The translations under genes and the position numbers were made by a program. This document shows positions 41,930-50,590 of a stretch of 64,000 nt of DNA, piece by piece. The stretch lies in the NCBI GenBank assembly GCA_902778375.1, contig CACYXJ010000001.1:35240-99239 (forward strand), in the 5' to 3' direction. Source of the DNA: an uncultured Erysipelotrichaceae bacterium (GTDB lineage Bacteria; Bacillota_I; Bacilli_A; Erysipelotrichales; Erysipelotrichaceae). How positions within the stretch are numbered: the stretch's first letter is position 1; each line of letters opens with the position of its first letter. Below the pieces are notes generated by a model that had not been told where the DNA came from, ran no database searches, and saw only the letters and a list, made by a program, of their open reading frames with translations.

Positions 41930-42964
41930 ATGCGAATCAGTAGAAACACACAATATCTTCTCGATGCCACAAAACGTCTGCTTTCTGTCGACTCGCCGAC
42001 CGGCTTTACCAACGAAGTAACGAAAGCTGCTGTCAATGAACTGAAAGAACTCGGATTTGAATCCGCAGTGACAAGAAAAGGGAGCGTCCTGGCGGAACTC
42101 GGCGGTGAAGGAAATCCCATCATCGTCACCGCCCATCTCGATACACTCGGTGCCATCGTTGCCGAAGTCAAAAGCAACGGCCGGCTGAAGATCTCCAATC
42201 TCGGCGGCATGAAGGCAGTCAACTGCGAAACCGAAAATGTCCGCGTCTATGCCCGCAACGGCAAGGTCTATGACGGCTGTCTGCAGCACGTCGATCCTTC
42301 CGTCCATGTCAATCCCAAAGGTGTCAGCGAGGAAAGAACCTTCGACAATACGGAAATCGTCCTCGATGAAGATGTTCACAACAAGGAAGAGACACTTGCC
42401 CTTGGCATTACCAACGGCTGCTTTGTCTGCTTCGATCCCCGCACTGTCATCACCGGTTCCGGCTATATCAAATCCCGTTATCTCGATGACAAGCTGGCTG
42501 CCGGTATCCTGCTGGCCCTGGCGAAGAAGGTCAGGGAAGGCAAGGCAAAACTGAACCGCAAGGTTTATCTGTTCCTGACTACATATGAGGAAGTCGGCCA
42601 TGGCGGCAAGGGCGGCCTGCCGGAAGATGCCGAAGAGATCCTGGCAGTCGACATGGGATGTGTCGGCCTTGGTCTGGAAGGCAGCGAAAGAAAAGTCTCG
42701 ATCTGTGCCAAGGACGCCCACGGTCCCTATGACTACGACGTCACAACGAAACTGGTACAGCTTGCGGAAAAGAAAAAGCTGCAGTACGCAGTCGATATCT
42801 ACAACAGCTACAGCAGCGATGCCCAGGCGGCAGTCAATGCCGGCAGCGACCTGAAACATGCTTTGATCGGTCCCGGTGTCTATGCCTCACACGGCTATGA
42901 AAGAAGCCATATCGAAGGTGCCGAAAACACCCTGGCACTGCTGGAAGCATATCTTGCATCATAA
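41930..42964 (+). CDS. M42-family metallopeptidase
   Basis: 344 residues from ATG 41930, AAAGGAGAGG upstream. M42 (glutamyl aminopeptidase/endoglucanase M) hallmarks: VTAHLDTLGAIV (first His and Asp), SRYLDDKLAAGILLAL (bridging Asp), TTYEEVGHGG (catalytic Glu pair) and AVDMG, with the last His in SHGYERSHIEG. All metal ligands are present. These dodecameric cytosolic enzymes trim N-terminal residues from peptides. Conserved length and order; ordinary housekeeping. Confidence 0.88.
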   Translation: MRISRNTQYLLDATKRLLSVDSPTGFTNEVTKAAVNELKELGFESAVTRKGSVLAELGGEGNPIIVTAHLDTLGAIVAEVKSNGRLKISNLGGMKAVNCETENVRVYARNGKVYDGCLQHVDPSVHVNPKGVSEERTFDNTEIVLDEDVHNKEETLALGITNGCFVCFDPRTVITGSGYIKSRYLDDKLAAGILLALAKKVREGKAKLNRKVYLFLTTYEEVGHGGKGGLPEDAEEILAVDMGCVGLGLEGSERKVSICAKDAHGPYDYDVTTKLVQLAEKKKLQYAVDIYNSYSSDAQAAVNAGSDLKHALIGPGVYASHGYERSHIEGAENTLALLEAYLAS

Positions 42965-43003
42965 AAAAGCGGAGAGTATCCCAAACGATACTCTCCTTTT
43001 TTT
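42964..43003. terminator. Bidirectional terminator
   Basis: GGAGAGTATC (42971-42980) / GATACTCTCC (42987-42996) with A and T runs on both sides. Confidence 0.9.
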
Positions 43004-43009
43004 CTGTTT

Positions 43010-45628
43010 TTATGACAGCAGCACGTCTTCGTCAATGCTGTTGTCATCCTCGCCGTAGTCCGGCACAAGCCGGGCCATCGGGATACGGAAGCCGGTGGAT
43101 GCCAGCGTAGTGATGCCGGCATAATAGGTTCCGAGCGAGAGGACATGGAGCAGGAAACTGCTGCCAATTACATAGACAGCAAGCGTCAGACCGCCGGCAA
43201 TCAGCAGCAGCGCCGATCCTGCCAGACACTTGCGCGGCAGCGGGAAGGACGCGCATACCATCAGCAGGGCGGATATGAAGTAGACGATTTCATAGATCTT
43301 GCTTCCGAAAGGTTCGGCTGCCTGGTTCAGAATGATCGCAATGGAGGCAATTGAGAGAACGCCCCAGATCACAAACTGTGAGGTCACCGGTTTCTCTTCC
43401 TTGAAGAAAGAATAGGCGAAGTAAAGATAGGCAATGGTATGAATGGCCGCGCCGTACATGAAGTTGATCCGGATGAAGATATCCGCGCACATCAGCAGTA
43501 TGATTCCAAACTGGATCGAACGGTTCAGGGTGTTCTTCCGCCGCTGGTAGGCGATGGTGGCAAGTGCTACCACGATCAGGTCGATCAGTGTCTTGAAGAT
43601 GATGACGACAGCATCGCTGCCGGGGAACAGCTCATTGAAGAATTCCTCGGTGAGGAACAACTGGAAGACACAGAACGTCAGGAACATCGGCAGGCCGCTG
43701 TATTTCACGCCGGAGCGGACCAGGCCGCGCTTGACGAGATGACGGAAACGGAATCTTGCGACGATGGTGCCGATCATATACAGCAGCAGGGACGAGACGA
43801 CAATGAACGCCGTGATGGCGATGATAAACGTCGTGCGCCACGGCAGGTTCAGGAAACTGTAGCTGCGCTCTTCCGAGATCAGATCGGTGTTGTTGATATA
43901 TTCGTCGGACTCAAAGAAATATTCCTGGGAAGAATTCTCCTCCTGCAGCGGTGTCATGACACCGTCGGTATCAAGGGTGAACTCCAGCACATCTCCCGCT
44001 TTTGCTTCATAGTAGAACAGTTTGGTGCTGTCCGGAGACTGGTGATAGATATCGTACTTGCTGTTGACGAGCATCGAATCTGTATCTTCCGTCGCAGTCA
44101 CCCGCAGCAGCCATTTGCAGTCATTGGGAATCTGGGCTGTTACCAGTTCCTCCGGACGCATCAGGTAGATGTTTTCCTGCTTTTCGGTCAGATCGGTATC
44201 GGCAATGGATTCGACCACTTCACCGTCACGGATCAGTTCGACATCGACATTTCCCGATATCATCACATAGGAGAATGTGTCGGAAGAGGAATACAGCTCA
44301 AGCGGGTCATCGGCCGAGAATACCCATGAGATATAAAGTTCCGGGGTGTGGGCCTGGGCCATGTTTGTGCCGATGGATACTTTCCGGTTGTAGCGCTGTT
44401 CGAAACTGTTTCGTTTTGTCGCCGCGTCGATGATCATCCAGGTCATGTAGTCCATGAAGCCGTTTGCTTCATAGCGGGTTTCCTTCCGGGTCAGAACCGG
44501 ATCGTTGGCGATATCCAGAACCCTGGAAAGGACATTGACCGGAGATCTGTCCGCCCAGAGATGAATCAGCTGGTCCTGCAGGCTTGTCCGGTAGTCCAGC
44601 ACAGTCGGACACAGTTTCAGGATGTAATCCAGAATATTGCGTACCTGCCGGTCCATCTGCGGATTGACCCAGAAATCGATACCGGTGATTTCCTTATAGA
44701 TTTCATTGGCTTTGATCCGTTTTTCATTGAAGTCGGAATCCGTTTCGATCGACGGTGTGCCCAGGGTGACGCCATAGCGTTCATATCCCCAGTCAGCAAA
44801 CGGAATCATCGGTACCGGATCGTTCTTGCCGATGATATTGTAGATGTTCATGTATTTGCCGTCTTCCGGCATTGTTGTCGTGCGCGGGGTGGCAAACGTA
44901 TAGGCGAAGACAGTTTCCTCGCTGAAGGTATCGGAATCACACAGCCACTTGGCTGTGACATTGGAAACAGCCGCGGCTCTTGAGAAGCCGGTGATCCAGA
45001 CCTTGATTGGTCCGGTGATATGGTGACTGGCAATATAGCCGAAGATACGGTCGTAGATGAGACGTGAAGAACGTTCGAAGCCTTCGTGAACCGTGTAGTT
45101 ATCATAGTCGTCGCCGACGATCGTGAAGTTGGATTCCCATTCATCCAGGTATCCCTGGCCGCAGACACCGATGGCAATCAGTTCGAAGGCATCGTCGCCT
45201 TCACCGACTTTCTGATGTCCCATGACCGTGGATACGGTATAGATGCTGGGATTCTTGTCATAGTCGTCACTCTGCATATCCTGGAAACCGGCCTGGCTCA
45301 GGAAGGAGATGGCGCTCTCATCCGCTGCCCGGTTCGGATCGGAATATTTTCCGCTGGGACGGAATGAAGCCACCGCCAGACCGAGCGAAGCCTTGGCCAG
45401 ATTGTGATTGTAGAAGAGGGCGCTGTTCTCGAACCAGGACGTGTTGAAGGGCACAGTAACGGAATTGTCCTTCTGTGTGGTCAGCACATAATACACTGCT
45501 GTCAGATCGATGGTGCCGTCGTCTGCCTGCTCTTCGCCATCCTCTGCCCGGACAGTAACAAAACCGCTGAGCACCAGAAGGAACACAGACAGCAGAATGG
45601 TCATTTTTTTCAACAGATTTTTCATCAT
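43010..45628 (-). CDS. Exported lipase-fold protein with C-terminal multi-pass domain
   Basis: 872 residues. Signal peptide (KMTILLSVFLLVLSGFVTVR, cut after AEA-like VRAED). Residues 60-400 form an alpha/beta hydrolase of the lipase-3 or Mbeg1-like type: nucleophile elbow KVWITGFSRAAAVSNVTAKW (GFSRA fits G-x-S-x-A/G), then YTFATPRT and NIIGKNDPVPMIPF as in triacylglycerol lipases of this group (Asp and His region). Residues 400-600 are beta-rich. From about 620 to 850 there are eight hydrophobic helices. So an outward-facing hydrolase is tethered to a membrane domain, an unusual size and fusion. Substrate could be lipid or peptide ester. Monocistronic. Confidence 0.75.
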   Translation of the reverse strand: MMKNLLKKMTILLSVFLLVLSGFVTVRAEDGEEQADDGTIDLTAVYYVLTTQKDNSVTVPFNTSWFENSALFYNHNLAKASLGLAVASFRPSGKYSDPNRAADESAISFLSQAGFQDMQSDDYDKNPSIYTVSTVMGHQKVGEGDDAFELIAIGVCGQGYLDEWESNFTIVGDDYDNYTVHEGFERSSRLIYDRIFGYIASHHITGPIKVWITGFSRAAAVSNVTAKWLCDSDTFSEETVFAYTFATPRTTTMPEDGKYMNIYNIIGKNDPVPMIPFADWGYERYGVTLGTPSIETDSDFNEKRIKANEIYKEITGIDFWVNPQMDRQVRNILDYILKLCPTVLDYRTSLQDQLIHLWADRSPVNVLSRVLDIANDPVLTRKETRYEANGFMDYMTWMIIDAATKRNSFEQRYNRKVSIGTNMAQAHTPELYISWVFSADDPLELYSSSDTFSYVMISGNVDVELIRDGEVVESIADTDLTEKQENIYLMRPEELVTAQIPNDCKWLLRVTATEDTDSMLVNSKYDIYHQSPDSTKLFYYEAKAGDVLEFTLDTDGVMTPLQEENSSQEYFFESDEYINNTDLISEERSYSFLNLPWRTTFIIAITAFIVVSSLLLYMIGTIVARFRFRHLVKRGLVRSGVKYSGLPMFLTFCVFQLFLTEEFFNELFPGSDAVVIIFKTLIDLIVVALATIAYQRRKNTLNRSIQFGIILLMCADIFIRINFMYGAAIHTIAYLYFAYSFFKEEKPVTSQFVIWGVLSIASIAIILNQAAEPFGSKIYEIVYFISALLMVCASFPLPRKCLAGSALLLIAGGLTLAVYVIGSSFLLHVLSLGTYYAGITTLASTGFRIPMARLVPDYGEDDNSIDEDVLLS

Positions 45629-45630
45629 TC

Positions 45631-46065
45631 TTATTCTATCCCATCATTTCTTTTTAAAACACTATGAATTTCAATGATATCATCCATGGCAATGACCGTC
45701 CTGTCCTTGCCGATCAGGACTCTCCGCACGGGGTCGATACGGCGGATCTGCAGGGTTCGGGTTTCATACCTGCCGCCTGTTTTTTTCTCATCTTCAACAA
45801 AGTATGTAACAGTTACTTCCGGCTGCTGCCTGATCTGGCCGGCGATCCTCTGAAACTGATCGTTGAGTTCCGTCAGTTCGCTTTCGCTCAGTTCGATCCG
45901 TTGATCGGTCAGCCGGGCAGTTTCCCTGATTGCGTCATCGTAACCGGTCAGGGCCGCAAACGGCAGGAACTGGGCAGCCCGGTCGGCGTTGCTCATCGGT
46001 CTGTGATTCTTCGAAACATGACGGGGCAGGTCAATGATGTCGTCATAGCGGTGCGGATCTTTCAT
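45631..46065 (-). CDS. YolD-like protein
   Basis: 144 residues, start overlapping the polymerase stop (ATGA). Core RPMSNADRAAQFLPFAALTG, YDDAIRETARLTDQRIELSE is the YolD-like pattern (M-x-x-xRA-x-QF-x-PF-x-AL-x-G). In Bacillus YolD proteins partner with the UmuC-type polymerase YqjW/UvrX as accessory factors in error-prone repair. The C-terminal part contains VTVTYFVEDEKKTGGRYETR, as usual. Same operon as the polymerase. Confidence 0.85.
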   Translation of the reverse strand: MKDPHRYDDIIDLPRHVSKNHRPMSNADRAAQFLPFAALTGYDDAIRETARLTDQRIELSESELTELNDQFQRIAGQIRQQPEVTVTYFVEDEKKTGGRYETRTLQIRRIDPVRRVLIGKDRTVIAMDDIIEIHSVLKRNDGIE

Positions 46066-47552
46066 TCCTTATGCCCTCCGATCTGTTTGTTTCTGTCCTT
46101 GCCGGTAGCGCCGTCTTCCAGACTGGTGCCTTTCAGTACGGAATTCTTCCCGAATTTCTTGCGGATATCGAGCATTGCCTGCTGGATCTTTTCGTCCTTT
46201 TCCAGATTCTTTTCTTCTTTTTCATGTCTGTCTTCTGCCGGTTCTGCAAACAGGTCGAACTGTTCGACGACGATCCTGTCCCTGACATCTTCCTTTTTTT
46301 TCACATTGCCGAAGAAAAGGTAGAAACGGCGAACCATCAGTGTCTCGTCGACTGTTTCGTCATAGATATCCAGCAGGGCATCGGTGATCAGATGGACGGA
46401 ATCGGTAAAGCGGCCAAGCCGGCGTTTGCCGCTGGCGGCCTTCGGCAGTCTGCGGCCGTACCAGTCATTGGCATATGTGCCGGTGAATGTTTCGGGATTA
46501 AAACCGGCGTCATAGCCGGCAGAAAGTCCGACACTGTCCGTCATCAGACCTTTTTCCATCATCTGCAGGGTCAGGTTCTCCGCCATCTCCCTGACGATGA
46601 TCCGTCCTTTTTCCTTTGTATAGGGACCGGGCAGCACCTGGCCGCTTGTCAGTGAATGGTTTTCCGGCGTATAAGCCTTGATATCGGCGATCGTGCAGGA
46701 TTCATATCCCCAGGCATGATCGATCAGCAGTTCGGCATTGACACCGAATTCCTTGTACAGCAGATCCTCGTCTTTGAGGGAAAGACGGGCGATATCACCC
46801 ATGGTCATCAGTCCGTACTGTTCCAGACGGCGGGAAATCCCGCGGCCGACACGCCAGAAATCCTTCAAAGGTTCATGGCACCAGAGCTGCCTGCGGTAGG
46901 ACATCTCGTCCAGTTCGGCGATCCTGACGCCGTCCCTGTCGGCAGGAATATGCTTGGCGACGATGTCCATGGCAACCTTGGAAAGATAGAGATTGGTGCC
47001 GATGCCGGCAGTTGCAGTAATGCCGGTCGTTTTCAGAACATCGCGGATCATTGTCATCGCCAGTTCATGCGCGCTCATCCTATAGGTATTCAGATAGCGG
47101 GTGGCATCGATGAAAACCTCATCGATGGAATACACGTGAATGTCCTCGGGCGCGATGTATTTCAGATAGATATTGTAGATTCTTGTGCTGTATTCAATAT
47201 AGAAGGCCATCCGCGGCACTGCCGTGACATAGGCAAGTTCGAGATTCCTGTCTTTCTTCAGATCGGGATCATGAAAGGAACTGCCGCTGAAACGGCCGTT
47301 ATGAGCACGGCGCTTCCTCTGCATGTTGATTTCCTTTACCTTCTGTTCGACTTCGAAAAGACGGGGTCTTCCGGCGATGCCGTATGCCTTCAGGGAAGGG
47401 GACACGGCAAGACAGATCGTCTTGGAGGAGCGGCTTTCATCGGCGACGACCAGGTTTGTCGTCAGGGGATCCAGACCGCGTTCCACACATTCCACCGAGG
47501 CATAGAAGGATTTCAGATCGATGGCAATATATGCATGTTCCTTTTCTTTCAT
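46062..47552 (-). CDS. Y-family DNA polymerase (UmuC/UvrX type)
   Basis: 496 residues from ATG 47552, which has GGAAGAG at proper distance; an ATG two codons upstream is too close. YIAIDLKSFYASVECVERGL is the first catalytic block, YSIDEVFIDATRYL holds the Asp/Glu pair, and ATAGIGTNLYLSKVAMDIVA follows. The length with an extended C-terminus and the YolD partner fit the UvrX/YqjW class of translesion polymerases rather than DinB. Often SOS-controlled; I see no LexA box (GAAC-N4-GTTC) at the promoter. Catalytic residues intact. Confidence 0.88.
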   Translation of the reverse strand: MKEKEHAYIAIDLKSFYASVECVERGLDPLTTNLVVADESRSSKTICLAVSPSLKAYGIAGRPRLFEVEQKVKEINMQRKRRAHNGRFSGSSFHDPDLKKDRNLELAYVTAVPRMAFYIEYSTRIYNIYLKYIAPEDIHVYSIDEVFIDATRYLNTYRMSAHELAMTMIRDVLKTTGITATAGIGTNLYLSKVAMDIVAKHIPADRDGVRIAELDEMSYRRQLWCHEPLKDFWRVGRGISRRLEQYGLMTMGDIARLSLKDEDLLYKEFGVNAELLIDHAWGYESCTIADIKAYTPENHSLTSGQVLPGPYTKEKGRIIVREMAENLTLQMMEKGLMTDSVGLSAGYDAGFNPETFTGTYANDWYGRRLPKAASGKRRLGRFTDSVHLITDALLDIYDETVDETLMVRRFYLFFGNVKKKEDVRDRIVVEQFDLFAEPAEDRHEKEEKNLEKDEKIQQAMLDIRKKFGKNSVLKGTSLEDGATGKDRNKQIGGHKE

Positions 47553-47664
47553 ATTCATACTCTTCCATAAAAGTATATCAAATACTGAAGTGTTGACGAA
47601 CAGGTGACAAAACCCGCTTCGATAACATAAAATAAGAATATAAAATCTATGGGGGTATTACCGG

Positions 47665-48102
47665 ATGTCCAGACAAGAGATTGAAAACAGCCTGCTGAAA
47701 GCACTCAGCATCAAAGATGTAAGCAAAGTATTCAAAGACCATAACATTTCCCTGACGGAAAAAGCCATCATGGAGATTTTCGTCAAAATCCGTCTTCTGA
47801 GGAAAGATGACGGCGATACATTGTCGGAAGATGAACTGATGTCGGTCAATGCCGGTCGCGATTATGTGACCGAGGGCTGTGCTGCGACAGTCGAACCCGG
47901 CAGCGACTGCTGGGGAGTGGATGGCGGCTGCACCGCGATTCACTACTCATATGACAACAAGCCCACCCTGGCAAAATGCGACCAATGCGGCAATTATATG
48001 TATATTAAAGATGATCAGAACGGCAATCCCATGGTTCTCTACCGCTGCCGTTACTGCGGCTACGAAGTGTTCTCGTGGCGGCCGGGATATCTTCCCGAAT
48101 AA
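47665..48102 (+). CDS. Double-glycine leader protein with zinc ribbon (paralog B)
   Basis: 145 residues. Residues 1-64 form the leader-like part ending LSEDELMSVNAG, where the usual GG is AG (still a permitted double-glycine-type site). The next block DYVTEGCAATVEPGSDCWG then VDGGC is almost identical to that of the protein at 7306. A zinc ribbon follows (CDQCGNYM, CRYCGYEV). The conserved block exceeds the leaders in similarity, so it is the functional part. GGGGG lies 10 bases before the ATG. No exporter nearby. Confidence 0.75.
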   Translation: MSRQEIENSLLKALSIKDVSKVFKDHNISLTEKAIMEIFVKIRLLRKDDGDTLSEDELMSVNAGRDYVTEGCAATVEPGSDCWGVDGGCTAIHYSYDNKPTLAKCDQCGNYMYIKDDQNGNPMVLYRCRYCGYEVFSWRPGYLPE

Positions 48103-48136
48103 TCAAAGACCGATCGATACAAAGACATGTCTTTCA

Positions 48137-48151
48137 TGGCATGTTTTTTGT
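48137..48151 (+). promoter_or_regulatory. Sigma-54-like -24/-12 element
   Basis: TGGCATGTTTTTTGT; GG at 48138-48139, GT at 48150-48151. 39 bases before the start of the C4 zinc-finger gene. Confidence 0.5.
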
Positions 48152-48188
48152 CTTTAATGCATATTACAGTAAAGACGGAGGAACAATC

Positions 48189-48380
48189 ATGGGACTGTTT
48201 GGAAAAAAGAAGGAAATGGTGCAGCTTGCGGATGATGCCAGATGCTGCAAGTGCCATAAAAGAATCCGCAGGGATGACCGCTTTACTGTTCTGGACGGAA
48301 GACTGTACTGCGAAAAATGCGGGAAGAGGAAACGCGATCTGGATGCGATCGAATTCGCTCTGATCATGGAGGATGACTGA
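48189..48380 (+). CDS. Small C4 zinc-finger protein
   Basis: 63 residues; ACGGAGGAAC before the ATG. Central part CCKCHKRIRRDDRFTVLDGR, LYCEKCGKR gives C-x-x-C and C-x-x-C, a LIM-like or treble-clef zinc site. Very basic around the fingers. Likely binds RNA, DNA or protein. Its stop overlaps the start of the HD hydrolase gene, so they are coupled. It is downstream of a sigma-54-like element. Confidence 0.75.
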   Translation: MGLFGKKKEMVQLADDARCCKCHKRIRRDDRFTVLDGRLYCEKCGKRKRDLDAIEFALIMEDD

Positions 48381-48823
48381 TGATCTATACGGAAATGACA
48401 AAAAAGGCGGTCAATGTCATGTATCAGGCCCACCAGGGACAGATGGACAAGGGCGGATTTCCGTATTGTTTCCATCCTTACCAGGTCGCCCAGGGAATGG
48501 ACGACGAGACATCCTGTACCTGTGCATTATTGCATGATGTCGTCGAAGACACGGATCTGACATTCGAAGATCTTTCAGGGATGGGATTTCCCGCTGAAGT
48601 CATCGATGTCCTGAAACTTCTGACACACCGGGAAGGTGTTTCCTATATGGACTATGTCAGAAATCTTGCCGGAAATCCGACCGCCAGAAAGGTCAAACTT
48701 GCGGACCTTCACCATAACAGCGATCTGAGCCGCATTAACGAAGTGACGGAAAAAGATCTGGAAAGAATCAAGCAATATAAAGAAGCGATTGCTTTCCTGG
48801 AAGAAAAGGATACTGAAAACTGA
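48380..48823 (+). CDS. HD-domain hydrolase (RelA/SpoT-like)
   Basis: 147 residues. The HD ligands are visible: YCFHPYQVAQG (His), CALLHDVVEDTDLT (His-Asp) and VKLADLHHNSDLS (Asp). This is the compact RelA/SpoT-type HD domain alone, as in small alarmone hydrolases or in hydrolases of other nucleotides. Complete catalytic set, no synthetase domain. Translationally coupled to the zinc-finger gene. Confidence 0.85.
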   Translation: MIYTEMTKKAVNVMYQAHQGQMDKGGFPYCFHPYQVAQGMDDETSCTCALLHDVVEDTDLTFEDLSGMGFPAEVIDVLKLLTHREGVSYMDYVRNLAGNPTARKVKLADLHHNSDLSRINEVTEKDLERIKQYKEAIAFLEEKDTEN

Positions 48824-48853
48824 GCGTCTGTGTCTCATTCTTCAGTGATACCG

Positions 48854-49070
48854 TGCTATAATAAGCGCAAGGAAATATTCAAAGCAATTATCATCATTCT
48901 GATTCAGTTACAGAGAAGTTTTTCTGTATGGAATCTGTTATGCCTGCTTAAAGGCAGAATCTTTTATTGAAGTAAAATCATCGACATGAGAGATGATTGG
49001 CAGTTCTATCATTTTTTCCTTTCTTTTACCTTTGCCGGCACGTTCAGAGACAGCGTGCCGGCGCCTTTTT
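48854..49070 (+). ncRNA. Candidate structured small RNA
   Basis: An extended -10 promoter TG-C-TATAAT (48854-48862) is followed by about 170 bases without a credible gene and then a strong terminator (stem GCCGGCACG 49034-49042 / CGTGCCGGC 49054-49062, then CCTTTTT). Within it, GCCT/AGGC and ATCATC/GATGAT hairpins can form, and AAGGAAA near the 5 prime end is complementary to TTTCCTT near the 3 prime end. A 6S-like or regulatory RNA is possible; a short peptide gene is not excluded. Confidence 0.35.
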
Positions 49071-49084
49071 ACGTTTGGCTTCTG

Positions 49085-49948
49085 TTATGAAAGATTGAGG
49101 AAAATGATCGAGATCAGAACCAGTACCAGACCGGTCAATTGTCTTCTGTTCAGTTTTTCATGGAAGAACAGGGAACTGATCAATGTGACGATCAGGATGG
49201 TTCCGGAGGAAAAGACAGGATAGACGATAAAAGCAGGAATGCCGTTCAATGCCTTCAGCAGTAAAACAGATGAGAAATAATTCGGAATGCCGACCAGGAT
49301 CCCGGCGGCTAGATCGCGCAAGGATAGTTTATTTCCGTTTGTATTTCTCTCATGAACCAAAAGACACAGAGTCACAAGCGAAGCGACAAGGAAAAGAACA
49401 AAGAAATACACAGGTTCCTCATTCGGTATACCGTATGTGCTGTAGACCTTCGCCATTGAGTCAGACATGCCGTTGGTGAAAAGCACAGCCAGCAACAGCA
49501 GCAGACTGACATCGGCAGCTGGTTCATCCATGTTCTGATTGCCGGAAAAGAAACGGATAGAAACCAGGACAACGAGCAGTCCGATGATCTGCAGCAGGCC
49601 AGGTCTTTCGTGAAAGAGCAGGAGACTGAGAGTGAGCGGCACCAGCAGTCCCAGTTTCGAAAAGGCACTGGAAAGAATCGCGCCATTGCGGCTGATGCTG
49701 GTCTGCATGCATACAAGCGAAAGGACAAAAAGAAAACCGGCCGCAAGTCCGCAGATATATGTCGCGGGATGGGCATGAAGGATTGCTGTCTTATCACCGA
49801 CAAACAGAAAGCCCGTCAGAGTGCATGTCAGATAGTTACCGAGAATGATGCCGTAGCGGTTGTTTCCTTCCGGGCGGAACAGACGCAAAGCAAGCGCCAT
49901 CGAGGCGCTGCAGATCATTGCCAGCAGTAAAGAGAATTCCGGATTCAT
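49085..49948 (-). CDS. EamA-family (DMT) transporter
   Basis: 287 residues from ATG 49948 with AGGAGG 9 bases upstream. Ten hydrophobic helices in two repeats (EFSLLLAMICSASMALALRL; LLLLLAVLFTNGMSDSMAKV). The pattern LFHERPGLLQIIGLLVVLVS then SLFFHEKLNRRQLTGLVLVL repeats the EamA end signature (E-x-x-x-x-x-Q-x-x-G-x-x-L). Drug/metabolite exporter family, substrate unknown. Divergent from the acetyltransferase gene. Confidence 0.85.
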   Translation of the reverse strand: MNPEFSLLLAMICSASMALALRLFRPEGNNRYGIILGNYLTCTLTGFLFVGDKTAILHAHPATYICGLAAGFLFVLSLVCMQTSISRNGAILSSAFSKLGLLVPLTLSLLLFHERPGLLQIIGLLVVLVSIRFFSGNQNMDEPAADVSLLLLLAVLFTNGMSDSMAKVYSTYGIPNEEPVYFFVLFLVASLVTLCLLVHERNTNGNKLSLRDLAAGILVGIPNYFSSVLLLKALNGIPAFIVYPVFSSGTILIVTLISSLFFHEKLNRRQLTGLVLVLISIIFLNLS

Positions 49949-50056
49949 GCCCATGTTCCTCCTGAAAGGTGAATCACATGAAAACATTATGTCATAAAGA
50001 GGGGAATCATGACGTGTTTGTTGCCCGGGTGTTTTCAAGAGTCTGCTGGAGTGCGC

Positions 50057-50062
50057 TATAAT
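50057..50062 (+). promoter_or_regulatory. -10 box giving a leaderless acetyltransferase mRNA
   Basis: TATAAT ends 7 bases before the ATG at 50069; a TTCAAG at 50034 lies 17 bases upstream as a weak -35. No ribosome site. Confidence 0.5.
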
Positions 50063-50068
50063 GATTAC

Positions 50069-50590
50069 ATGAAAAAGATCAATACAAGCCGGATGACGGA
50101 TGAATATGAAGCCCGTATCCTGAACGAAGAGGATGCGGATGATGTTCTTGCGATCATGCAGGGAAATCCCCGGTTTTATGAGTACACGACAGCCACTGCC
50201 GACAAAGAATCGGTCCTTGAAGACATGAAGGCTCTGCCGGAAGGCAAGACAGCGGAAGACAAATACTATTTCGGTTTCTTCGATCAGGGAAAACTGTTCG
50301 CGGTCATGGATCTGATCGACGGCTATCCCGATGAAAATACTGCCTTTATCGGCTTCTTCATGATGGACGCAATACGCCAGGGCAAAGGAACCGGCAGAAA
50401 ACTGGTCAAAGGTGTACTTGATCATCTGCGCGAGGCCGGCTTTTCAAGAGTCAGACTCTGCATCAACAAGGGCAATCCCCAGTCTTCCCATTTCTGGCAT
50501 CGCATCGGATTCAAGGATATCCGGGAGGCAAAAAGGGGAGAAGAGACTGTAATCATAGCCGATTTTCAGCTGGGTGAAGAAGATGAGTGA
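50069..50590 (+). CDS. GNAT-family acetyltransferase
   Basis: 173 residues. AFIGFFMMDAIRQGKGTGRK is motif A with the acetyl-CoA pyrophosphate loop Q-x-x-G-x-G-x-x; NPQSSHFWHRIGFKDIRE is the C-terminal motif B (F-x-x-x-GF). N-terminal part MTDEYEARILNEEDADDVLA is typical of family N-acetyltransferases of unknown substrate. Starts 7 bases after a -10 box without ribosome site; overlaps the next gene by 8 bases. Confidence 0.85.
   Translation: MKKINTSRMTDEYEARILNEEDADDVLAIMQGNPRFYEYTTATADKESVLEDMKALPEGKTAEDKYYFGFFDQGKLFAVMDLIDGYPDENTAFIGFFMMDAIRQGKGTGRKLVKGVLDHLREAGFSRVRLCINKGNPQSSHFWHRIGFKDIREAKRGEETVIIADFQLGEEDE

Noticed and set aside
41930..42964. Reading the M42 peptidase as a cellulase (endoglucanase M).
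   Set aside because: The old name stems from mis-annotation; the metal ligands are those of aminopeptidases.
43439..44329. Long plus-strand open frame of 296 codons.
   Set aside because: It is antisense to the lipase-fold gene, has no ribosome site and a composition (rich in H, R, D, G) typical of shadow frames.
46656..47570. Long plus-strand open frame of 304 codons.
   Set aside because: Antisense shadow of the Y-family polymerase gene.
48120..48150. Terminator hairpin formed by ACATG...CATGT followed by the T-run.
   Set aside because: Five-base stem only; the other copies of the element have no upstream complementary arm, so the T-run is not explained by termination.
48993..49223. Possible 76-residue gene across the candidate small RNA.
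   Set aside because: It spans the terminator hairpin and runs antisense into the EamA gene; composition is not protein-like.
50010..50024. TGACGTGTTTGTTGC upstream of the acetyltransferase as a tenth sigma-54-like site.
   Set aside because: The -24 dinucleotide is GA, not GG, and a clear TATAAT box sits 7 bases before the start codon.
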